From: Enterococcus rivorum
GTDB lineage: Bacteria; Bacillota; Bacilli; Lactobacillales; Enterococcaceae
Direction of reading: 5' to 3'
NCBI RefSeq assembly: GCF_001742285.1
Contig: NZ_MIEK01000034.1
Location: 107,762-171,761, forward strand
Length of the DNA stretch: 64,000 nt
In this document: piece after piece, positions 8,019-19,521 of the stretch
Layout: each line of letters starts with the position of its first letter
How positions within the stretch are numbered: the stretch's first letter is position 1
The notes under the pieces: generated by a model
Seen by the model: only the letters and a program-made list of their open reading frames with translations
The model's database searches: none
What the model was told of the DNA's origin: nothing
Program-made: the position numbers and the translations under genes

Positions 8019-9374
8019 TTAACCATCAATTGCTGATTGTTTTACTTTTGTTATTTCATTTACTGTTGCCTTTACAAATCCGTCTGCATAATGGACTTGA
8101 ATCAATTCATCCGGTTGCAGTTCTTCCACCGATTTTACAATTTGCTCTTCTTTCGTCGTGTAACTATATCCACGTCCCATAATTTTTAAAGGACTTAATA
8201 AATCTAATTGTTGCACAACTGACGTGAATTGTTTCTCTTTATCCTTCATATATCGATTCATATTATCTTTCATACTCTTATCTATAAACAGCCATTGTTG
8301 TTGGGCTTCTCTTAACTTCCCGACAGGAGATTGTTGTTGAAATTGAGCGATAATCTGCTGCGCGAGCCTTTGCTTTTGATGAAAAATATTTTCTGTTGAC
8401 TGAATCAATCGCTGAGTCACCCGATCCAATTTAATCGATTGTCCTTCATATAAGCGGTTTGGCTGATTAAATACATAGGAATCTTTTAATCGTTTAAAGC
8501 GCTCATTTTTTTGTTGAAGTAAATTTAAAAAGCTTTGTTCTAAACGACTCTGGCGATCTTTTATCTTTAAAAGCTCTTCATTTAAAACAGGAACAGCTAA
8601 TTCAGCAGCTGCAGTTGGCGTTGCTGCTCGCACGTCTGCAACCATATCAGCAATCGTTACATCTGTTTCATGACCTACTGAAGAAATAATTGGTGTTTTT
8701 GCATGATAGATGACCCTGGCAACACTTTCTTCATTAAACGGCCAAAGATCTTCAATCGATCCGCCACCTCTTCCAATAATCATTGTATCAAAATTACCAA
8801 GTTCTTCAACTTTATCAATATTTTTTACAATATCTGCTGCAGCTTTATCTCCTTGAACGAGAGTTGGAAATAAGACAAGTTGGGCAATAGGATATCGTCT
8901 TTTTACAGTTGTAATAATGTCTCGAATGACAGCGCCGCTTGGACTAGTGATAACGGCAATTCTTTTTGGATAACGAGGCAAGATTTTTTTAGGTCCTTCA
9001 AAAAGACCTTCTTTACCTAACTTCTCTCTTAACTCTGCTAAAGCTTGGTATAATGCACCGACACCGTCTGGTTCCATGTGCTCTACATAAATTTGATAAG
9101 ATCCCCCATTCTCATAAAGAGAGACTCTTCCTACTAAAAGAACTTTCATTCCTTCTTTTGGTTGGAATTTAAGCTTTTGGAAAGCAGACTTAAACATAAT
9201 CGCAGAAATTTTTGCCCCCTCATCTTTTAGGCTAAAATATTGGTGGGCATTTGCTCGCAAACGAAAATTAGAAATTTCGCCAGTCAAATAGACTCTTTCC
9301 AAGTATGGATCTACATCAAATTTACGTTTTAAGTATCTTGTTAAAGCCGTTACTGTTAAATACTGCTCTGCCAT
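8019..9374 (-). CDS. xseA: Exodeoxyribonuclease VII large subunit
   Basis: The 451-residue catalytic subunit of exonuclease VII. An N-terminal OB-fold (YLTVTALTRYLKRKFD onward) is followed by the catalytic domain with ITSPSGAVIRDI, IIGRGGGSIEDLWPFNEE and SSVGHETDVTIADMVADVRA, a coiled-coil stalk, and a short C-terminal strand (RGYSYTTKE). It is 9 bases downstream of folD and 19 bases upstream of xseB. Confidence 0.96.
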   Translation of the reverse strand: MAEQYLTVTALTRYLKRKFDVDPYLERVYLTGEISNFRLRANAHQYFSLKDEGAKISAIMFKSAFQKLKFQPKEGMKVLLVGRVSLYENGGSYQIYVEHMEPDGVGALYQALAELREKLGKEGLFEGPKKILPRYPKRIAVITSPSGAVIRDIITTVKRRYPIAQLVLFPTLVQGDKAAADIVKNIDKVEELGNFDTMIIGRGGGSIEDLWPFNEESVARVIYHAKTPIISSVGHETDVTIADMVADVRAATPTAAAELAVPVLNEELLKIKDRQSRLEQSFLNLLQQKNERFKRLKDSYVFNQPNRLYEGQSIKLDRVTQRLIQSTENIFHQKQRLAQQIIAQFQQQSPVGKLREAQQQWLFIDKSMKDNMNRYMKDKEKQFTSVVQQLDLLSPLKIMGRGYSYTTKEEQIVKSVEELQPDELIQVHYADGFVKATVNEITKVKQSAIDG

Positions 9375-9383
9375 TTTTTCACC

Positions 9384-10229
9384 TTACTTTTGTTTTTTTG
9401 CCGCTTGGACGGTTTGATACATTAACATAGTAATCGTCATCGGACCGACACCTTTAGGAACAGGGGTAATGTAGCTTGCCAGTTCAGACACTTCGTCAAA
9501 TTTCACATCTCCAATTAATTTCCCGTTTTCATCATGATTCATTCCCACATCAATCACTACTGCACCTGGCTTAACAAATTCTTTTGTAACAAAGTGACCA
9601 CGACCAATTGCTACAACCAAAATATCCGCTTCTTTTGCTACTGCTTCTAAATTCTTTGTTTTCGAATGAGCAATTGTGACCGTCGCATTTTCCATTAATA
9701 ATAACTGAGACATAGGTTTCCCGACAATGTTACTTCTTCCAATAACGACAGCATTTTTCCCCTCTAAATCGACATCATACGCTTCAAACATTTTCATTAT
9801 CCCATAAGGCGTACAAGGAATCATCGTTGGTTCATTAATAAATAAACGCCCTAGGTTCATTGGATGAAAACCATCCACATCTTTTTCAGGATCAATTGCT
9901 AAAAGAATTTTCTCTTCATCTATATGTTTCGGTAAAGGTAACTGAACAAGAATACCGTGGAATTGGTCGTCTTTATTGTATTTTCCAATTAGCGTTAACA
10001 ATTCAGCTTCATTGATTGTTTCAGCTACATGCTCTATTTTTGAATGAATACCTATTTTTCCCGCAGCGATATTTTTATTTTTCACATATGTTTTGCTTGC
10101 CGGATTATCTCCTACAAGAATTACAACCAAACCTGGTTTAATTCCTGATTTTGCTAATTCATTCACTTCTACCTTTAATTCAGACTGCATTTTATCTGCC
10201 AGTTCGCGACCATTAATCAATTCTCCCAT
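9384..10229 (-). CDS. folD: Methylenetetrahydrofolate dehydrogenase/cyclohydrolase FolD
   Basis: A 281-residue bifunctional enzyme that interconverts 5,10-methylene- and 10-formyl-tetrahydrofolate with NADP. Visible motifs are the cyclohydrolase lysine region [36 protein letters not shown], the nucleotide-binding [13 protein letters not shown], and [14 protein letters not shown]. It appears to be the first gene of the folD-xseA-xseB-ispA-tlyA series. Confidence 0.96.
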   Translation of the reverse strand: MGELINGRELADKMQSELKVEVNELAKSGIKPGLVVILVGDNPASKTYVKNKNIAAGKIGIHSKIEHVAETINEAELLTLIGKYNKDDQFHGILVQLPLPKHIDEEKILLAIDPEKDVDGFHPMNLGRLFINEPTMIPCTPYGIMKMFEAYDVDLEGKNAVVIGRSNIVGKPMSQLLLMENATVTIAHSKTKNLEAVAKEADILVVAIGRGHFVTKEFVKPGAVVIDVGMNHDENGKLIGDVKFDEVSELASYITPVPKGVGPMTITMLMYQTVQAAKKQK

Positions 10230-10360
10230 GTGCTACTCCTTATAATCTATAATTATTTACTCATTGCTTTTTCAATGCTTTTATTCTAGCACATATTCTT
10301 AGCTCTTAAAACCGTATATAGTTATAAAACAATAAATATCAAAACTTGCTACTTTTATGT

Positions 10361-10389
10361 AAAAAAAACTGGAGAATACTCTCCAGTTT
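10361..10389 (-). terminator. Intrinsic terminator of ptsHI
   Basis: A 10-bp perfect stem (AAACTGGAGA at 10366-10375 with TCTCCAGTTT at 10380-10389) and a 4-base loop, followed on the minus strand by eight T. It lies 11 bases after the ptsI stop. Confidence 0.88.
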
Positions 10390-10400
10390 CATTGAAATAC

Positions 10401-12128
10401 TTATTTAGTATATTCTTCTACTAATGCCACAACTTCTTCCATTGTATCACACTCATTTAAAGCACGATCTGCAAGTTCAGTCATTTTTTTAGTATCTAGA
10501 TTTTTCATTAAGCTACGTGTTTTAAGAATAGATGTTGCACTCATTGAGAACTCATCTAAGCCCATTCCTACTAATAATGGAACAGCTGTTTGATCTCCAG
10601 CCATTTCTCCACACATTCCAGCCCATTTACCTTCAGCGTGAGCTGCATCAATAACGTTTTTAATCAAACGTAGGATTGATGGGTTATAAGGTTGGTAAAG
10701 GTAAGAAACACGTTCGTTCATACGGTCAGCGGCCATTGTGTATTGAATCAAATCATTTGTTCCAACACTGAAGAAATCAACTTCTTTAGCAAATTTATCA
10801 GCAATAACTGCCGCAGCAGGTATTTCAATCATGATTCCGACTTGAATTGAGTCAGAAACTTTTATACCTTCACTTACTAATTTTTGTTTCTCTTCATCAA
10901 AGACTTTTTTCGCTGCTCTAAATTCTTTTAGAGTCGCAACCATTGGGAACATAATACGTAAATTCCCATGAACAGATGCACGTAACAAGGCACGCATTTG
11001 CGTACGGAACATGTCATCTCCTTGTTCAGACAAACTAATACGTAAAGCACGGTAACCTAAGAATGGGTTCATTTCATGAGGTAGTTGAAGATATGGCAAT
11101 TCTTTATCTCCACCTATATCCATCGTACGAACAACTACAGGTTTTCCGTCCATTCCTTCAAGAACTGCTTTATAAGCTACATATTGATCATCTTCTGTTG
11201 GAAAATCTGGAGAATCCATATATAAGAACTCTGTCCGATATAATCCAACTGCTTCACCACCATTATTGTGCACACCTTCTAAATCTTTAGGCGTTCCAAT
11301 ATTAGCAGCTAATTCAAAATGCTTGCCATCGGCTGTTTCTGTTTTAGCATTTTTTAATTTTTCCCACTCTGCTTTTAGATCAGCATACGCTTTTCCTTTA
11401 GCTTCAAAATCAGCTTTTTCAGCATCAGTTGGGTGTAAAATAACATCTCCATCAATACCATTAACTGCTAAAATGTCGCCAGCTTTTACTTTAGAAGTAA
11501 TTTCCATTGTTCCTACAATTGCAGGAATTTCTAAAGAGCGAGCCATAATCGCAGAATGAGAAGTGCGTCCACCAATATCCGTAACAAAAGCTTTAACAAA
11601 GTTACGGTCTAACTGAGCCGTATCACTTGGTGTTAAATCATGGGCAACCACGATTACTTCTTCGTTAATCATAGATGGATTTGGAAGTGTTACACCTAAT
11701 AGATGTGACAATACACGCTTAGCAACGTCACGAATATCTGCAGCACGTTCTTGCATGTATGCATTGTCGTCCATTGCTTCAAACATTCCAACGTACATAT
11801 CCGTTACTTCTTTAAGCGCTGACTCAGCGTTTACTTTGTTATCTTCAATATTTTGTTTAATTTGGCCAATCATTTCTGGATCAGCTAATACCATTAAATG
11901 TGCATCAAATACTTGTGCTTCTGATTCACCAAGGCTTTGTGCTGCTTTTTCCCGAATTGCTTGCAACTCTCCAGTAGATTTCGCTAAAGCACTATCTAAA
12001 CGACTCGCTTCAGCTTGAGTATCTTCTACTGTAATTTTGTTGAAAGATAAGTCCGGTTGAACTAGCAGGTAAGCTTTAGCAATAGCAACACCATCACTTG
12101 CGGCAATCCCTTTTAGCATTTCAGACAT
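10401..12128 (-). CDS. ptsI: Phosphoenolpyruvate-protein phosphotransferase (PTS enzyme I)
   Basis: A 575-residue soluble enzyme that moves phosphate from PEP to HPr at the head of all PTS sugar uptake. The phosphohistidine site is [18 protein letters not shown] in the N-terminal half. The PEP-binding barrel contains [40 protein letters not shown] and the C-terminal GMCGEMAGD with its reactive cysteine. The start overlaps the ptsH stop by one base (TAATG). Confidence 0.97.
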   Translation of the reverse strand: MSEMLKGIAASDGVAIAKAYLLVQPDLSFNKITVEDTQAEASRLDSALAKSTGELQAIREKAAQSLGESEAQVFDAHLMVLADPEMIGQIKQNIEDNKVNAESALKEVTDMYVGMFEAMDDNAYMQERAADIRDVAKRVLSHLLGVTLPNPSMINEEVIVVAHDLTPSDTAQLDRNFVKAFVTDIGGRTSHSAIMARSLEIPAIVGTMEITSKVKAGDILAVNGIDGDVILHPTDAEKADFEAKGKAYADLKAEWEKLKNAKTETADGKHFELAANIGTPKDLEGVHNNGGEAVGLYRTEFLYMDSPDFPTEDDQYVAYKAVLEGMDGKPVVVRTMDIGGDKELPYLQLPHEMNPFLGYRALRISLSEQGDDMFRTQMRALLRASVHGNLRIMFPMVATLKEFRAAKKVFDEEKQKLVSEGIKVSDSIQVGIMIEIPAAAVIADKFAKEVDFFSVGTNDLIQYTMAADRMNERVSYLYQPYNPSILRLIKNVIDAAHAEGKWAGMCGEMAGDQTAVPLLVGMGLDEFSMSATSILKTRSLMKNLDTKKMTELADRALNECDTMEEVVALVEEYTK

Positions 12129-12394
12129 TATTCAGACAATCCTTCTTTTTTCATTGTATCAACAATTGCAGCAATTGCATCTGCTTCGTCAGCACCTTCA
12201 ACAGTAATTGTTACGTCAGAACCTTGACCAACACCAAGAGACATAACGCCCATGATTGATTTAAGGTTTACAGATTTGCCTTTGTACTCTAAATTAATAT
12301 CAGAGTTAAATTTGCTTGCAGTTTGTACTAATAATGTAGCTGGACGTGCGTGAATTCCTGTTTCTGCTACAATGTGAAAGTCTTTCTTTTCCAT
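12128..12394 (-). CDS. ptsH: Phosphocarrier protein HPr
   Basis: The 88-residue phosphocarrier of the PTS. His15 lies in [10 protein letters not shown], and Ser46 in [10 protein letters not shown] is the site used by HPr kinase in Gram-positive catabolite control with CcpA. AAGGAGA precedes the start. It is co-transcribed with ptsI; a convincing promoter could not be fixed in the gap upstream. Confidence 0.97.
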   Translation of the reverse strand: MEKKDFHIVAETGIHARPATLLVQTASKFNSDINLEYKGKSVNLKSIMGVMSLGVGQGSDVTITVEGADEADAIAAIVDTMKKEGLSE

Positions 12395-12564
12395 ATAAAT
12401 CGGTCTCCTTCATAAGTGAAATAATTTTTATGTTAGGGTTTTCCTTTTCATGTATTATTGATAAAAAACAGCAATCACAAAAAGACCCTTTCAGTTTTTA
12501 AGGTTACCATTTTTTTCGCTGATATACAACACTTTTCCACTATTTTATGTCTGATTGTCTTCTA

Positions 12565-12756
12565 TTATTCCTCTGTTTTGACATATCTGTAAACAATCCG
12601 CCCATTCAAGCCGGCTTCTCCTACAATATCCATTCGATCTGGCAGGTCTTTCCAAACCTCTCTAAAGGCTGGAAAATCTTTTGCTTCTACAATTATTTCT
12701 TTTATTTTACCTTCCTTTAATTCTCTTAATTTCTCTGTATAAGGATTTTCAATCAT
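12565..12756 (-). CDS. Conserved small protein of unknown function
   Basis: A 63-residue soluble, charged protein (MIENPYTEKLRELKEGKI onward) with an alternating helix and strand look and no recognised domain. It lies between ptsH and the divergent clpE. An in-frame TTG at 12774 with AGGA upstream is an alternative start adding six residues. I do not recognise the family. Confidence 0.5.
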   Translation of the reverse strand: MIENPYTEKLRELKEGKIKEIIVEAKDFPAFREVWKDLPDRMDIVGEAGLNGRIVYRYVKTEE

Positions 12757-12869
12757 CTTTATCACTACTTTCAATTCAATTTTCCTAGGTATGATGTTAT
12801 TGTAGTTTAAATTAATTTATTTGTCTTCCTAAAATATTTTATTTTTTCTAAAGTCAAAAGCTCAATTAC

Positions 12870-12897
12870 TTGATTCTACCTCAAAAAATGCTATAAT
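12870..12897 (+). promoter_or_regulatory. SigA-type promoter of clpE
   Basis: TTGATT (12870-12875), a 16-base spacer, then TATAAT (12892-12897) with an upstream TG (extended -10). The CtsR-type operator begins 9 bases downstream, over the expected transcription start. Confidence 0.75.
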
Positions 12898-12906
12898 ATT
12901 TCAAAA

Positions 12907-12923
12907 GGTCAATATTGGTCAAT
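12907..12923 (+). promoter_or_regulatory. CtsR heptad-repeat operator
   Basis: GGTCAAT-ATT-GGTCAAT is a tandem heptad with a three-base spacer, matching the CtsR consensus (A/GGTCAAA-NAN-A/GGTCAAA) apart from the last base of each heptad. It follows the -10 box of clpE, so repressor binding should block initiation until heat or protein-folding stress. Confidence 0.85.
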
Positions 12924-13043
12924 AATTATTTCGACCTTTTATTATGATTGCTGTATAAACTGAAGACAGGGAAATTTACACTTAGTAAAAATGCCTATTT
13001 TAACCTTCCCTCTCTTTTATAATTGAAAGGATGTGCTCAGCAT

Positions 13044-15275
13044 ATGATTTGTCAAAACTGTAAACAAAATGAAGCGACAATCCACCTTTATGCAAATGTT
13101 AATGGACACAGAAAACAGCTAGACTATTGTCAAAGCTGTTACCAAAAATTAAAATCTCAAGCAAATTACTCTCAGCAAAATATGGCTCAGGACCCATTTG
13201 GCTTTGGAAGTTTAGATGATTTATACCGTTCACTCTCTCGTCAAATGCAACAACAAAATCCACAAGAACAAATTCCACCAACTCAATATGGGAATGGAAT
13301 CAATGGAGGACAACCACCGAGAGGAAATGCTCCTCAAAACGGGGGATTACTTGGGGAATATGGGATAAACATTACTCAAGCAGCCCGCAACGGAGATATT
13401 GACCCAGTAGTTGGACGCGACGAAGAGATTAAACGTGTCATCGAAATTTTAAATCGTCGAACAAAAAATAACCCTGTCCTTATCGGAGAACCTGGTGTAG
13501 GTAAAACAGCGGTGGTAGAAGGCTTAGCACAAAAAATCGTTGACGGAGATGTACCACAAAAATTACTTGAAAAAGAAGTCATCCGTTTAGATGTGGTTTC
13601 TTTAGTTCAAGGAACAGGTATCCGCGGTCAATTTGAGGAACGGATTCAAAAGCTAATTGAAGAAATTAAACAAGCTGACAATGTGATCTTATTCATTGAT
13701 GAGGTGCATGAAATCGTCGGTGCTGGCGCTACTGGCGATGGCAGTATGGATGCTGGAAATATTCTGAAACCAGCCTTAGCTCGCGGTGAATTACAAATGG
13801 TTGGTGCAACAACCTTAAATGAATATCGAATTATTGAGAAAGATGCTGCTTTAGAACGAAGAATGCAGCCTGTTCGAGTAGATGAACCTTCCGTAGACGA
13901 AACTGTCGCTATTTTACAAGGATTACAAAAACGATACGAAGACTACCATCATGTGAAATATACCGATGAAGCAATTAAAGCAGCAGCTTCTCTTTCTAAT
14001 CGCTATATCCAAGATCGCTTTTTACCAGATAAAGCAATTGACTTATTGGATGAATCTGGTTCAAAAATGAACTTAACCATCCAAATTGTTGATCCAAAAA
14101 CAATAGAAAAAAAATTGGCGGATGCAGAACAACAAAAACAACAAGCTTCTGCTGAAGAAGATTTTGAAAAAGCTGCCTATTATCGTGATCAAATCAACAA
14201 ACTTCAAGCAATGAAGGAAAAACAAATCAGTGATGAAGAAACGCCAGTTATTACCGAAAAAGATATTGAAAAAATTGTTGAGCAAAAAACAGGGATTCCT
14301 GTCGGCGATTTAAAAGAAAAAGAACAGACACAACTTAAAAATCTGTCTGCTGATTTAAGAGCTCATGTTATTGGACAAGATGATGCTGTCGATAAAGTTT
14401 CAAAAGCAATTCGTAGAAATCGTGTTGGTTTAGGCAAAAAAAATCGGCCAATTGGCTCTTTCCTATTTGTCGGTCCAACTGGTGTTGGAAAAACAGAACT
14501 TGCTAAACAACTAGCTTATGAATTATTCGGTTCAGAAGATTCTATGATTCGTTTTGATATGAGTGAATATATGGAAAAACACAGTGTTTCAAAACTAATC
14601 GGCTCTCCTCCAGGATATGTTGGTTATGATGAAGCAGGTCAATTGACAGAAAAAGTTCGCCGTAATCCCTACAGCTTAATCTTACTAGACGAAATCGAAA
14701 AGGCCCATCCGGATGTTCTCCATATGTTCTTACAAATACTTGATGATGGCCGTTTAACCGACGCACAAGGTCGAACAGTTAGTTTCAAAGATACCATCAT
14801 TATTATGACAAGTAATGCTGGAACTGGAAACATAGAAGCAAATGTCGGCTTTGGTGCTGCTCGTCAAGGAATAACGAAATCTGTCTTAGGGCAGCTAAAC
14901 AATTTCTTTACACCAGAATTCTTAAATCGCTTTGACGGAATTATCGAGTTCAAAACTCTAAGCAAAGAAAACTTGATGTCAATTGTTACTTTAATGTTAA
15001 ATGAGGTTAATACCTTACTAGCTAGTCAAAAATTACACATTGATGTATCGGAAGAAGCTAAAGAAAAATTAGTCGATTTAGGTTTCGATCCAGCCATGGG
15101 TGCAAGACCTTTACGTCGAACAATTCAAGAACAAATTGAAGATGGAATTGCTGAATTTTATTTAGATCACCCTGAAGAACATCAACTAGTGGCTGAATTA
15201 AATGAAGAAGGAAAAATTATTGTGACAGGAAAAGAAAAAGAAGAACTTCTTACTCAAGAAACAGACAAAGAATAA
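13044..15275 (+). CDS. clpE: ATP-dependent Clp protease ATP-binding subunit ClpE
   Basis: A HSP100 unfoldase of about 743 residues that partners ClpP. The ClpE-specific N-terminal zinc finger has C-x2-C pairs (MICQNCK, then YCQSCY). Two AAA modules follow, with Walker A GEPGVGKT and GPTGVGKT and Walker [11 protein letters not shown] and [15 protein letters not shown], separated by a UVR-type linker ([18 protein letters not shown]). The start at 13044 gives the canonical N-terminus; in-frame codons upstream (from 13023) are unlikely to be used. A CtsR box controls its promoter. Confidence 0.95.
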   Translation: MICQNCKQNEATIHLYANVNGHRKQLDYCQSCYQKLKSQANYSQQNMAQDPFGFGSLDDLYRSLSRQMQQQNPQEQIPPTQYGNGINGGQPPRGNAPQNGGLLGEYGINITQAARNGDIDPVVGRDEEIKRVIEILNRRTKNNPVLIGEPGVGKTAVVEGLAQKIVDGDVPQKLLEKEVIRLDVVSLVQGTGIRGQFEERIQKLIEEIKQADNVILFIDEVHEIVGAGATGDGSMDAGNILKPALARGELQMVGATTLNEYRIIEKDAALERRMQPVRVDEPSVDETVAILQGLQKRYEDYHHVKYTDEAIKAAASLSNRYIQDRFLPDKAIDLLDESGSKMNLTIQIVDPKTIEKKLADAEQQKQQASAEEDFEKAAYYRDQINKLQAMKEKQISDEETPVITEKDIEKIVEQKTGIPVGDLKEKEQTQLKNLSADLRAHVIGQDDAVDKVSKAIRRNRVGLGKKNRPIGSFLFVGPTGVGKTELAKQLAYELFGSEDSMIRFDMSEYMEKHSVSKLIGSPPGYVGYDEAGQLTEKVRRNPYSLILLDEIEKAHPDVLHMFLQILDDGRLTDAQGRTVSFKDTIIIMTSNAGTGNIEANVGFGAARQGITKSVLGQLNNFFTPEFLNRFDGIIEFKTLSKENLMSIVTLMLNEVNTLLASQKLHIDVSEEAKEKLVDLGFDPAMGARPLRRTIQEQIEDGIAEFYLDHPEEHQLVAELNEEGKIIVTGKEKEELLTQETDKE

Positions 15276-15284
15276 ATTTTTATG

Positions 15285-15327
15285 AAATCATGAAAGAGAG
15301 ATCCGCTACTCTCTTTTGTGATTTTTT
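15285..15327 (+). terminator. Intrinsic terminator of clpE
   Basis: AAATCA-tg-AAAGAGAG pairs with CTCTCTTT-tg-TGATTT around an 8-base loop, followed by a T-rich run. It starts 10 bases after the stop codon. Confidence 0.85.
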
Positions 15328-15475
15328 TATTTCGAAGACAAAGTCCTTTATATTTATCAAAAAAAATTTTATAATAGTATAGTATACCTAATGTTATCTA
15401 TTAGAATAATTTTTTTATTCATTACTATAATTACTTAAACGTCTAATTAAAAAAATAAAGATTGGAGGGAGAACA

Positions 15476-15790
15476 ATGAAATTAGTTAATGTAACAAATA
15501 GTTATAAACAGCTAGTGAATAAACAGCTTGAAAACACCGATGCCTACCTAGTCAAAGTCTTTTCCGCTGGCAATACAACCGTCATTTATACAGAAGCTAT
15601 TCAACATATTGAAATTCTTATTATCAACAAAAAAAGAGCCCTACGCAAAACAGAAGTTAATGAAATTTTAGCCTATCTATTAAAGAGTACGCCAAAAGAA
15701 AAATATGATAAAGAACAAATCTCAATTATTGAATTGAAAGATGTCACTGAAATCTCGATTCCAATCATTACTGATCTGGTTCAAAATTAA
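15476..15790 (+). CDS. DUF1827 family protein
   Basis: A 104-residue soluble protein that resembles the DUF1827 family of lactic acid bacteria, whose function is unknown. It opens MKLVNVTNSYKQLV, has mixed helix and strand character, and a GGAGGGAG ribosome site upstream. It lies between clpE and the convergent prfC, downstream of its own AT-rich leader. Confidence 0.7.
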   Translation: MKLVNVTNSYKQLVNKQLENTDAYLVKVFSAGNTTVIYTEAIQHIEILIINKKRALRKTEVNEILAYLLKSTPKEKYDKEQISIIELKDVTEISIPIITDLVQN

Positions 15791-15793
15791 ATA

Positions 15794-15884
15794 GAAGATA
15801 AAAATACAGAAAGAAAACTGAGTCGCCCCCAAAAGTCAGACTTTTTCGGGTCACTACAAATCTCTATCTTGTATTTTTATCTTC
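15794..15884. terminator. Large inverted repeat between the DUF1827 gene and prfC
   Basis: A 15-base outer arm (15794-15808) is matched by its complement at 15870-15884, and a weaker inner hairpin (around GTCGCCC/CGGGTCAC) sits in the loop. It lies between convergent genes and ends in T-rich sequence on both strands, consistent with a bidirectional terminator. Confidence 0.65.
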
Positions 15885-15893
15885 TTTTATTTA

Positions 15894-17471
15894 TTACATT
15901 AGACTCTTCAATTCTACATCTGGATACTTATCGGCAAACCAACGCATCGCAAATTGGTTTTCAAATAAAAATAGTGGTTGATCGAAACGATCTTTCGCTA
16001 GAATATTCCGACTAGAACTCATGCGTTCATCTAAATCTTCTGGTTTAATCCAACGAGCAATTTTTGAACCCATTGGTGTCATAACAACTTCTGCATTGTA
16101 TTCATTTAGCATCCGATATTGGAACACTTCAAATTGAAGCTGACCTACTGCTCCAATAATATATTCATCTGTCAAATACGTTTTATAGAGCTGAATCGCT
16201 CCCTCTTGAACTAATTGATAAATCCCCTTATGAAAAGACTTTTGCTTCATGACATTTTTGGCCGCTACTTTCATAAACAACTCTGGCGTGAAAGAAGGTA
16301 ACTCTTCATATTGAACTTTTAGCTTCCCTTCGTAAAGGGTGTCACCAATTTGGTAGTTTCCAGTATCATAAATACCTATAATATCTCCTGCAACTGCTTC
16401 TTCTACATTTTCTCTTGTATCAGCCATAAATTGTGTCACATTACTTAACTTAATCTTTTTGCCTGTTCGACCTAACGTTACATCCATGCCACGTTCAAAC
16501 GTTCCTGAACAAATACGCACAAAAGCAATTCTATCCCTATGAGCTGGATTCATATTCGCTTGAATTTTAAAAACAAAGCCAGAAAATTCTTCTTCATAAG
16601 GACTTACTTCCTCCTCGGCTTCAGTTTCATGTGCATAAGGTGCTGGTGCAAACTGAAGGAATGTTTCTAAAAATGTCTGTACACCAAAATTAGTCAATGC
16701 TGAGCCAAAAAAGACAGGGGTTTGATTGCCGCAAGCAATTTTTGCAGTATCAAATACATCACCAGCTTCAACTAGCAGTTCCACTTCTTCCAACACTTGC
16801 TTATATAAACTGTCTGAATGTAGAGGTAAATCACTTGGAATATCACCATCAACTAAAGGAATAAAACGTTCGCCATTATTGGTTTCTGGACGATATACTT
16901 CTACACGATTATTATAAATATCATAGAGTCCTTCCAGTCCTTTTCCCATACCTATTGGCCAGTTCATCGGATAAGATTCAATGTCTAATAACTCTTCCAA
17001 TTCTTCCAGTAACTCCAAAGGCTCACGACCATCACGATCTAATTTATTAATGAAAGTAAAAATGGGAATACCGCGTCTTTTAACAACTTGAAATAATTTC
17101 TTCGTTTGTGCCTCAATCCCTTTAGCACTATCAATCACCATTACTGCACTATCGACTGCCATTAACGTTCGATAGGTATCTTCAGAGAAGTCCTCATGCC
17201 CTGGTGTATCTAAAATATTTACTCGTTTCCCTTCATAATCAAATTGCATGACTGAACTCGTTACCGAAATTCCACGTTGTTTCTCAATTTCCATCCAGTC
17301 AGACTTAGCAAAGTTCCCTGTTTTTTTCCCCTTAACGGTTCCTGCTTGACGAATCGCGCCTCCAAATAAGAGCAACTGCTCTGTAATGGTAGTTTTTCCG
17401 GCATCTGGATGGGAAATAATGGCAAAGGTACGACGACTATCAACTTGTTCTTTTAATTTTGGATTATTCAT
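15894..17471 (-). CDS. prfC: Peptide chain release factor 3
   Basis: A 525-residue translational GTPase that recycles RF1 and RF2 after termination. G1 is [20 protein letters not shown]3 is [15 protein letters not shown], and G4 is [12 protein letters not shown]3-specific sequence such as [15 protein letters not shown] and the C-terminal [14 protein letters not shown] is present. It is monocistronic and convergent with the DUF1827 gene. Confidence 0.96.
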   Translation of the reverse strand: MNNPKLKEQVDSRRTFAIISHPDAGKTTITEQLLLFGGAIRQAGTVKGKKTGNFAKSDWMEIEKQRGISVTSSVMQFDYEGKRVNILDTPGHEDFSEDTYRTLMAVDSAVMVIDSAKGIEAQTKKLFQVVKRRGIPIFTFINKLDRDGREPLELLEELEELLDIESYPMNWPIGMGKGLEGLYDIYNNRVEVYRPETNNGERFIPLVDGDIPSDLPLHSDSLYKQVLEEVELLVEAGDVFDTAKIACGNQTPVFFGSALTNFGVQTFLETFLQFAPAPYAHETEAEEEVSPYEEEFSGFVFKIQANMNPAHRDRIAFVRICSGTFERGMDVTLGRTGKKIKLSNVTQFMADTRENVEEAVAGDIIGIYDTGNYQIGDTLYEGKLKVQYEELPSFTPELFMKVAAKNVMKQKSFHKGIYQLVQEGAIQLYKTYLTDEYIIGAVGQLQFEVFQYRMLNEYNAEVVMTPMGSKIARWIKPEDLDERMSSSRNILAKDRFDQPLFLFENQFAMRWFADKYPDVELKSLM

Positions 17472-17988
17472 TGTTTACTCCATTCTATTTCTTATCTAAA
17501 AAAATTCTATCTATTCGCTATAATATATTGGATTTTTCTTTTTTAACTAGTGTAGTATATCACGGATTTACCTTACTTTTCAAAGTCTTTGTCAATTTTT
17601 GTAAAATTTATCAAAAAATTGAATCTACTCGCTTTTAAGCGGCTACATGCGCCAAAAATGTATTTTGTAAACAAGAAAATCTTAAAAATGATTGATTGAC
17701 ACTAATTGACTGGCATTTTTTTTTAAATATGCTATAACATTATAAGCGGGAGTATCTTTTAAAAAGTAACCGAATAAAAGCGCTGTTTTTTTTTAGGATA
17801 CCACATAAAATAAGCAATCGACGTTCAATGATAACTTTTTTATTGCATTTATTTATTGTTAGAAAGGTGCATCACATGTTAGATTTATTTATCCCGAATA
17901 TGTTATTGATTGAATTTTCTCAAGTGAGCTCTAAACTAAAAAACTTAAATAACATTTATTTTACTCTTTACCGAAAGGAGGTTTTAAT
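17472..17988. other. Intergenic region upstream of the Mga-type regulator
   Basis: A 517-base AT-rich gap between divergent prfC and the Mga-type gene. It holds a possible 42-codon leader frame (17876-18004) with AAAGGTG before its ATG, overlapping the regulator start in another frame. T-rich tracts are frequent. No RNA gene was recognised. Confidence 0.4.
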
Positions 17989-19476
17989 ATGTTTGAAGAT
18001 ATGATGCTTGAAGATATTTCTAAAAGAAAACTGACTTTATTCAAGCTGATAATAAAATTTTCCGAACAAACCTATAGCATTAATTTTTTTGCAAACTATT
18101 TAGATTATTCCTACAGTCGAATTGTCTATTTATTGGAACAAATTCAGCAAGATCTTTCCAAAATTACTAACAAACCTGTTGTATTGCTTGATTCAAATGG
18201 CGTTCATCCTAATAAATTTGTTAGCTACGATTCCTATTACCAGTATTTAATTACTCAAAGTATTCCTTATCAGTTATTAGTTTCTATTTTATATTCCCCA
18301 AAAAATGACTTAGAAGCTTTTTGCAAAATTAACTTTTTGAGTCGAGCATCAGTTATTAGAAAATCCAAGTTATTAGTTGACTATTTCAAGCAATTTGACA
18401 TTCGTCTAAACTTGTCTCAATTAAAACTTTCGGGAGATGAACGAAATATCCGATTAATTCTTTATTGTCTAATTTGGCTTTCCTCTCAAGGGATGAACCT
18501 CCCTTCATCAGATAATGCTACTATTAATTATAGAGATGTCAGTGCTGCTGTCAGCCCCTTTTTCCCAGATAGTTATAGTTATTCCGCGTCTAAACAAATC
18601 AAGCTTATTCTAGATGTTGTCTACTTAAGAATTAAGTCAGGTTATTCATTGAAAGAAAAAACGACTCTTCCTCCTTATATTCCATCTGATATAGATTATG
18701 CTGAAAATTTTTGGTCTAAAACTATTACAGATAAAGACATTTTAGAAGCTGAAGCACAATTTTCTGCTTTTCTTTTGACTATTACGCCAAATTATTTCAG
18801 AGGTAATGACTATCGCCTTACTTTCTTAATGAACTATTTAAAACAAGAACACAATTTAGCGACGGAAATTATGCAAAATTTTTGCAATTTTTTTGCTACT
18901 CAGTTAATGACGGACGAATTTAAATGGGATGACCAGCCAATCCTTTTTGGAAATGTTGCCAATATTCTATTTTCAACAGCTATTCTCAAAAAGCCCTTTC
19001 CGACTCTTTTTCATTTAATAAAAAGACAATCTATCAAAGAAAATGAATGTTATCAACAGTTATTTTTTTCATTCTCAAATTTTTTCAAGAAAATGGCTAG
19101 ACAACAAAAATTTAGTTGGTTAAAATTCATGATTGATGATCTAACTGAATCATTGGCTTATCTCTTATTACCTATTTTTGAGCATGCTTTGAAAGATAAT
19201 ATCGTTCGAGTTGCTATTGTTGCCGAATCAGATTTTTTACTTACTAGACAATTAACTGATTTCTTAGACGAACTTACTTTCACACGATTAATCGCTTATA
19301 AAGAAGACGATCCTTTTTCTTTTGATTTCATTATTGGAACATCGCCCTATTTAATACCAGAAAATTGTAATACCCCATCTTTTATTTTCCGTTTCACTTC
19401 TGGTACAGACCAATATATTGATCTGTTCAAAGCACTAAAAAAGGCTCAAACACATAAGAAAATAGCAGAATCTTAA
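17989..19476 (+). CDS. Mga-family helix-turn-helix regulator
   Basis: A 495-residue regulator of the Mga/AtxA type. The N-terminus carries winged-helix sequences (ISKRKLTLFKLIIKFSEQ and YSINFFANYLDYSYSRIVYL), followed by a long middle region with the look of a PRD pair and a C-terminal EIIB-like region (DNIVRVAIVAESDFLLTRQL). Proteins of this class answer to PTS phosphorylation and control surface or metabolic genes. AAGGAGG precedes the start. No target gene is adjacent, so its regulon is unknown. Confidence 0.8.
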   Translation: MFEDMMLEDISKRKLTLFKLIIKFSEQTYSINFFANYLDYSYSRIVYLLEQIQQDLSKITNKPVVLLDSNGVHPNKFVSYDSYYQYLITQSIPYQLLVSILYSPKNDLEAFCKINFLSRASVIRKSKLLVDYFKQFDIRLNLSQLKLSGDERNIRLILYCLIWLSSQGMNLPSSDNATINYRDVSAAVSPFFPDSYSYSASKQIKLILDVVYLRIKSGYSLKEKTTLPPYIPSDIDYAENFWSKTITDKDILEAEAQFSAFLLTITPNYFRGNDYRLTFLMNYLKQEHNLATEIMQNFCNFFATQLMTDEFKWDDQPILFGNVANILFSTAILKKPFPTLFHLIKRQSIKENECYQQLFFSFSNFFKKMARQQKFSWLKFMIDDLTESLAYLLLPIFEHALKDNIVRVAIVAESDFLLTRQLTDFLDELTFTRLIAYKEDDPFSFDFIIGTSPYLIPENCNTPSFIFRFTSGTDQYIDLFKALKKAQTHKKIAES

Positions 19477-19479
19477 TTA

Positions 19480-19516
19480 AAAGGATCAACAGAATTTTCT
19501 CTTCTGCTGATCCTTT
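19480..19516. terminator. Bidirectional terminator between the Mga-type gene and nusB
   Basis: AAAGGATCA-acAGAA pairs with TTCTGctGATCCTTT around a short loop, within the 45-base gap between the two convergent genes. A-rich and T-rich flanks are present. Confidence 0.75.
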
Positions 19517-19521
19517 GATTG

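Noticed and set aside
11266..11559. Frames opposite ptsI
   Set aside because: They are shadows of a highly conserved gene and lack start signals.
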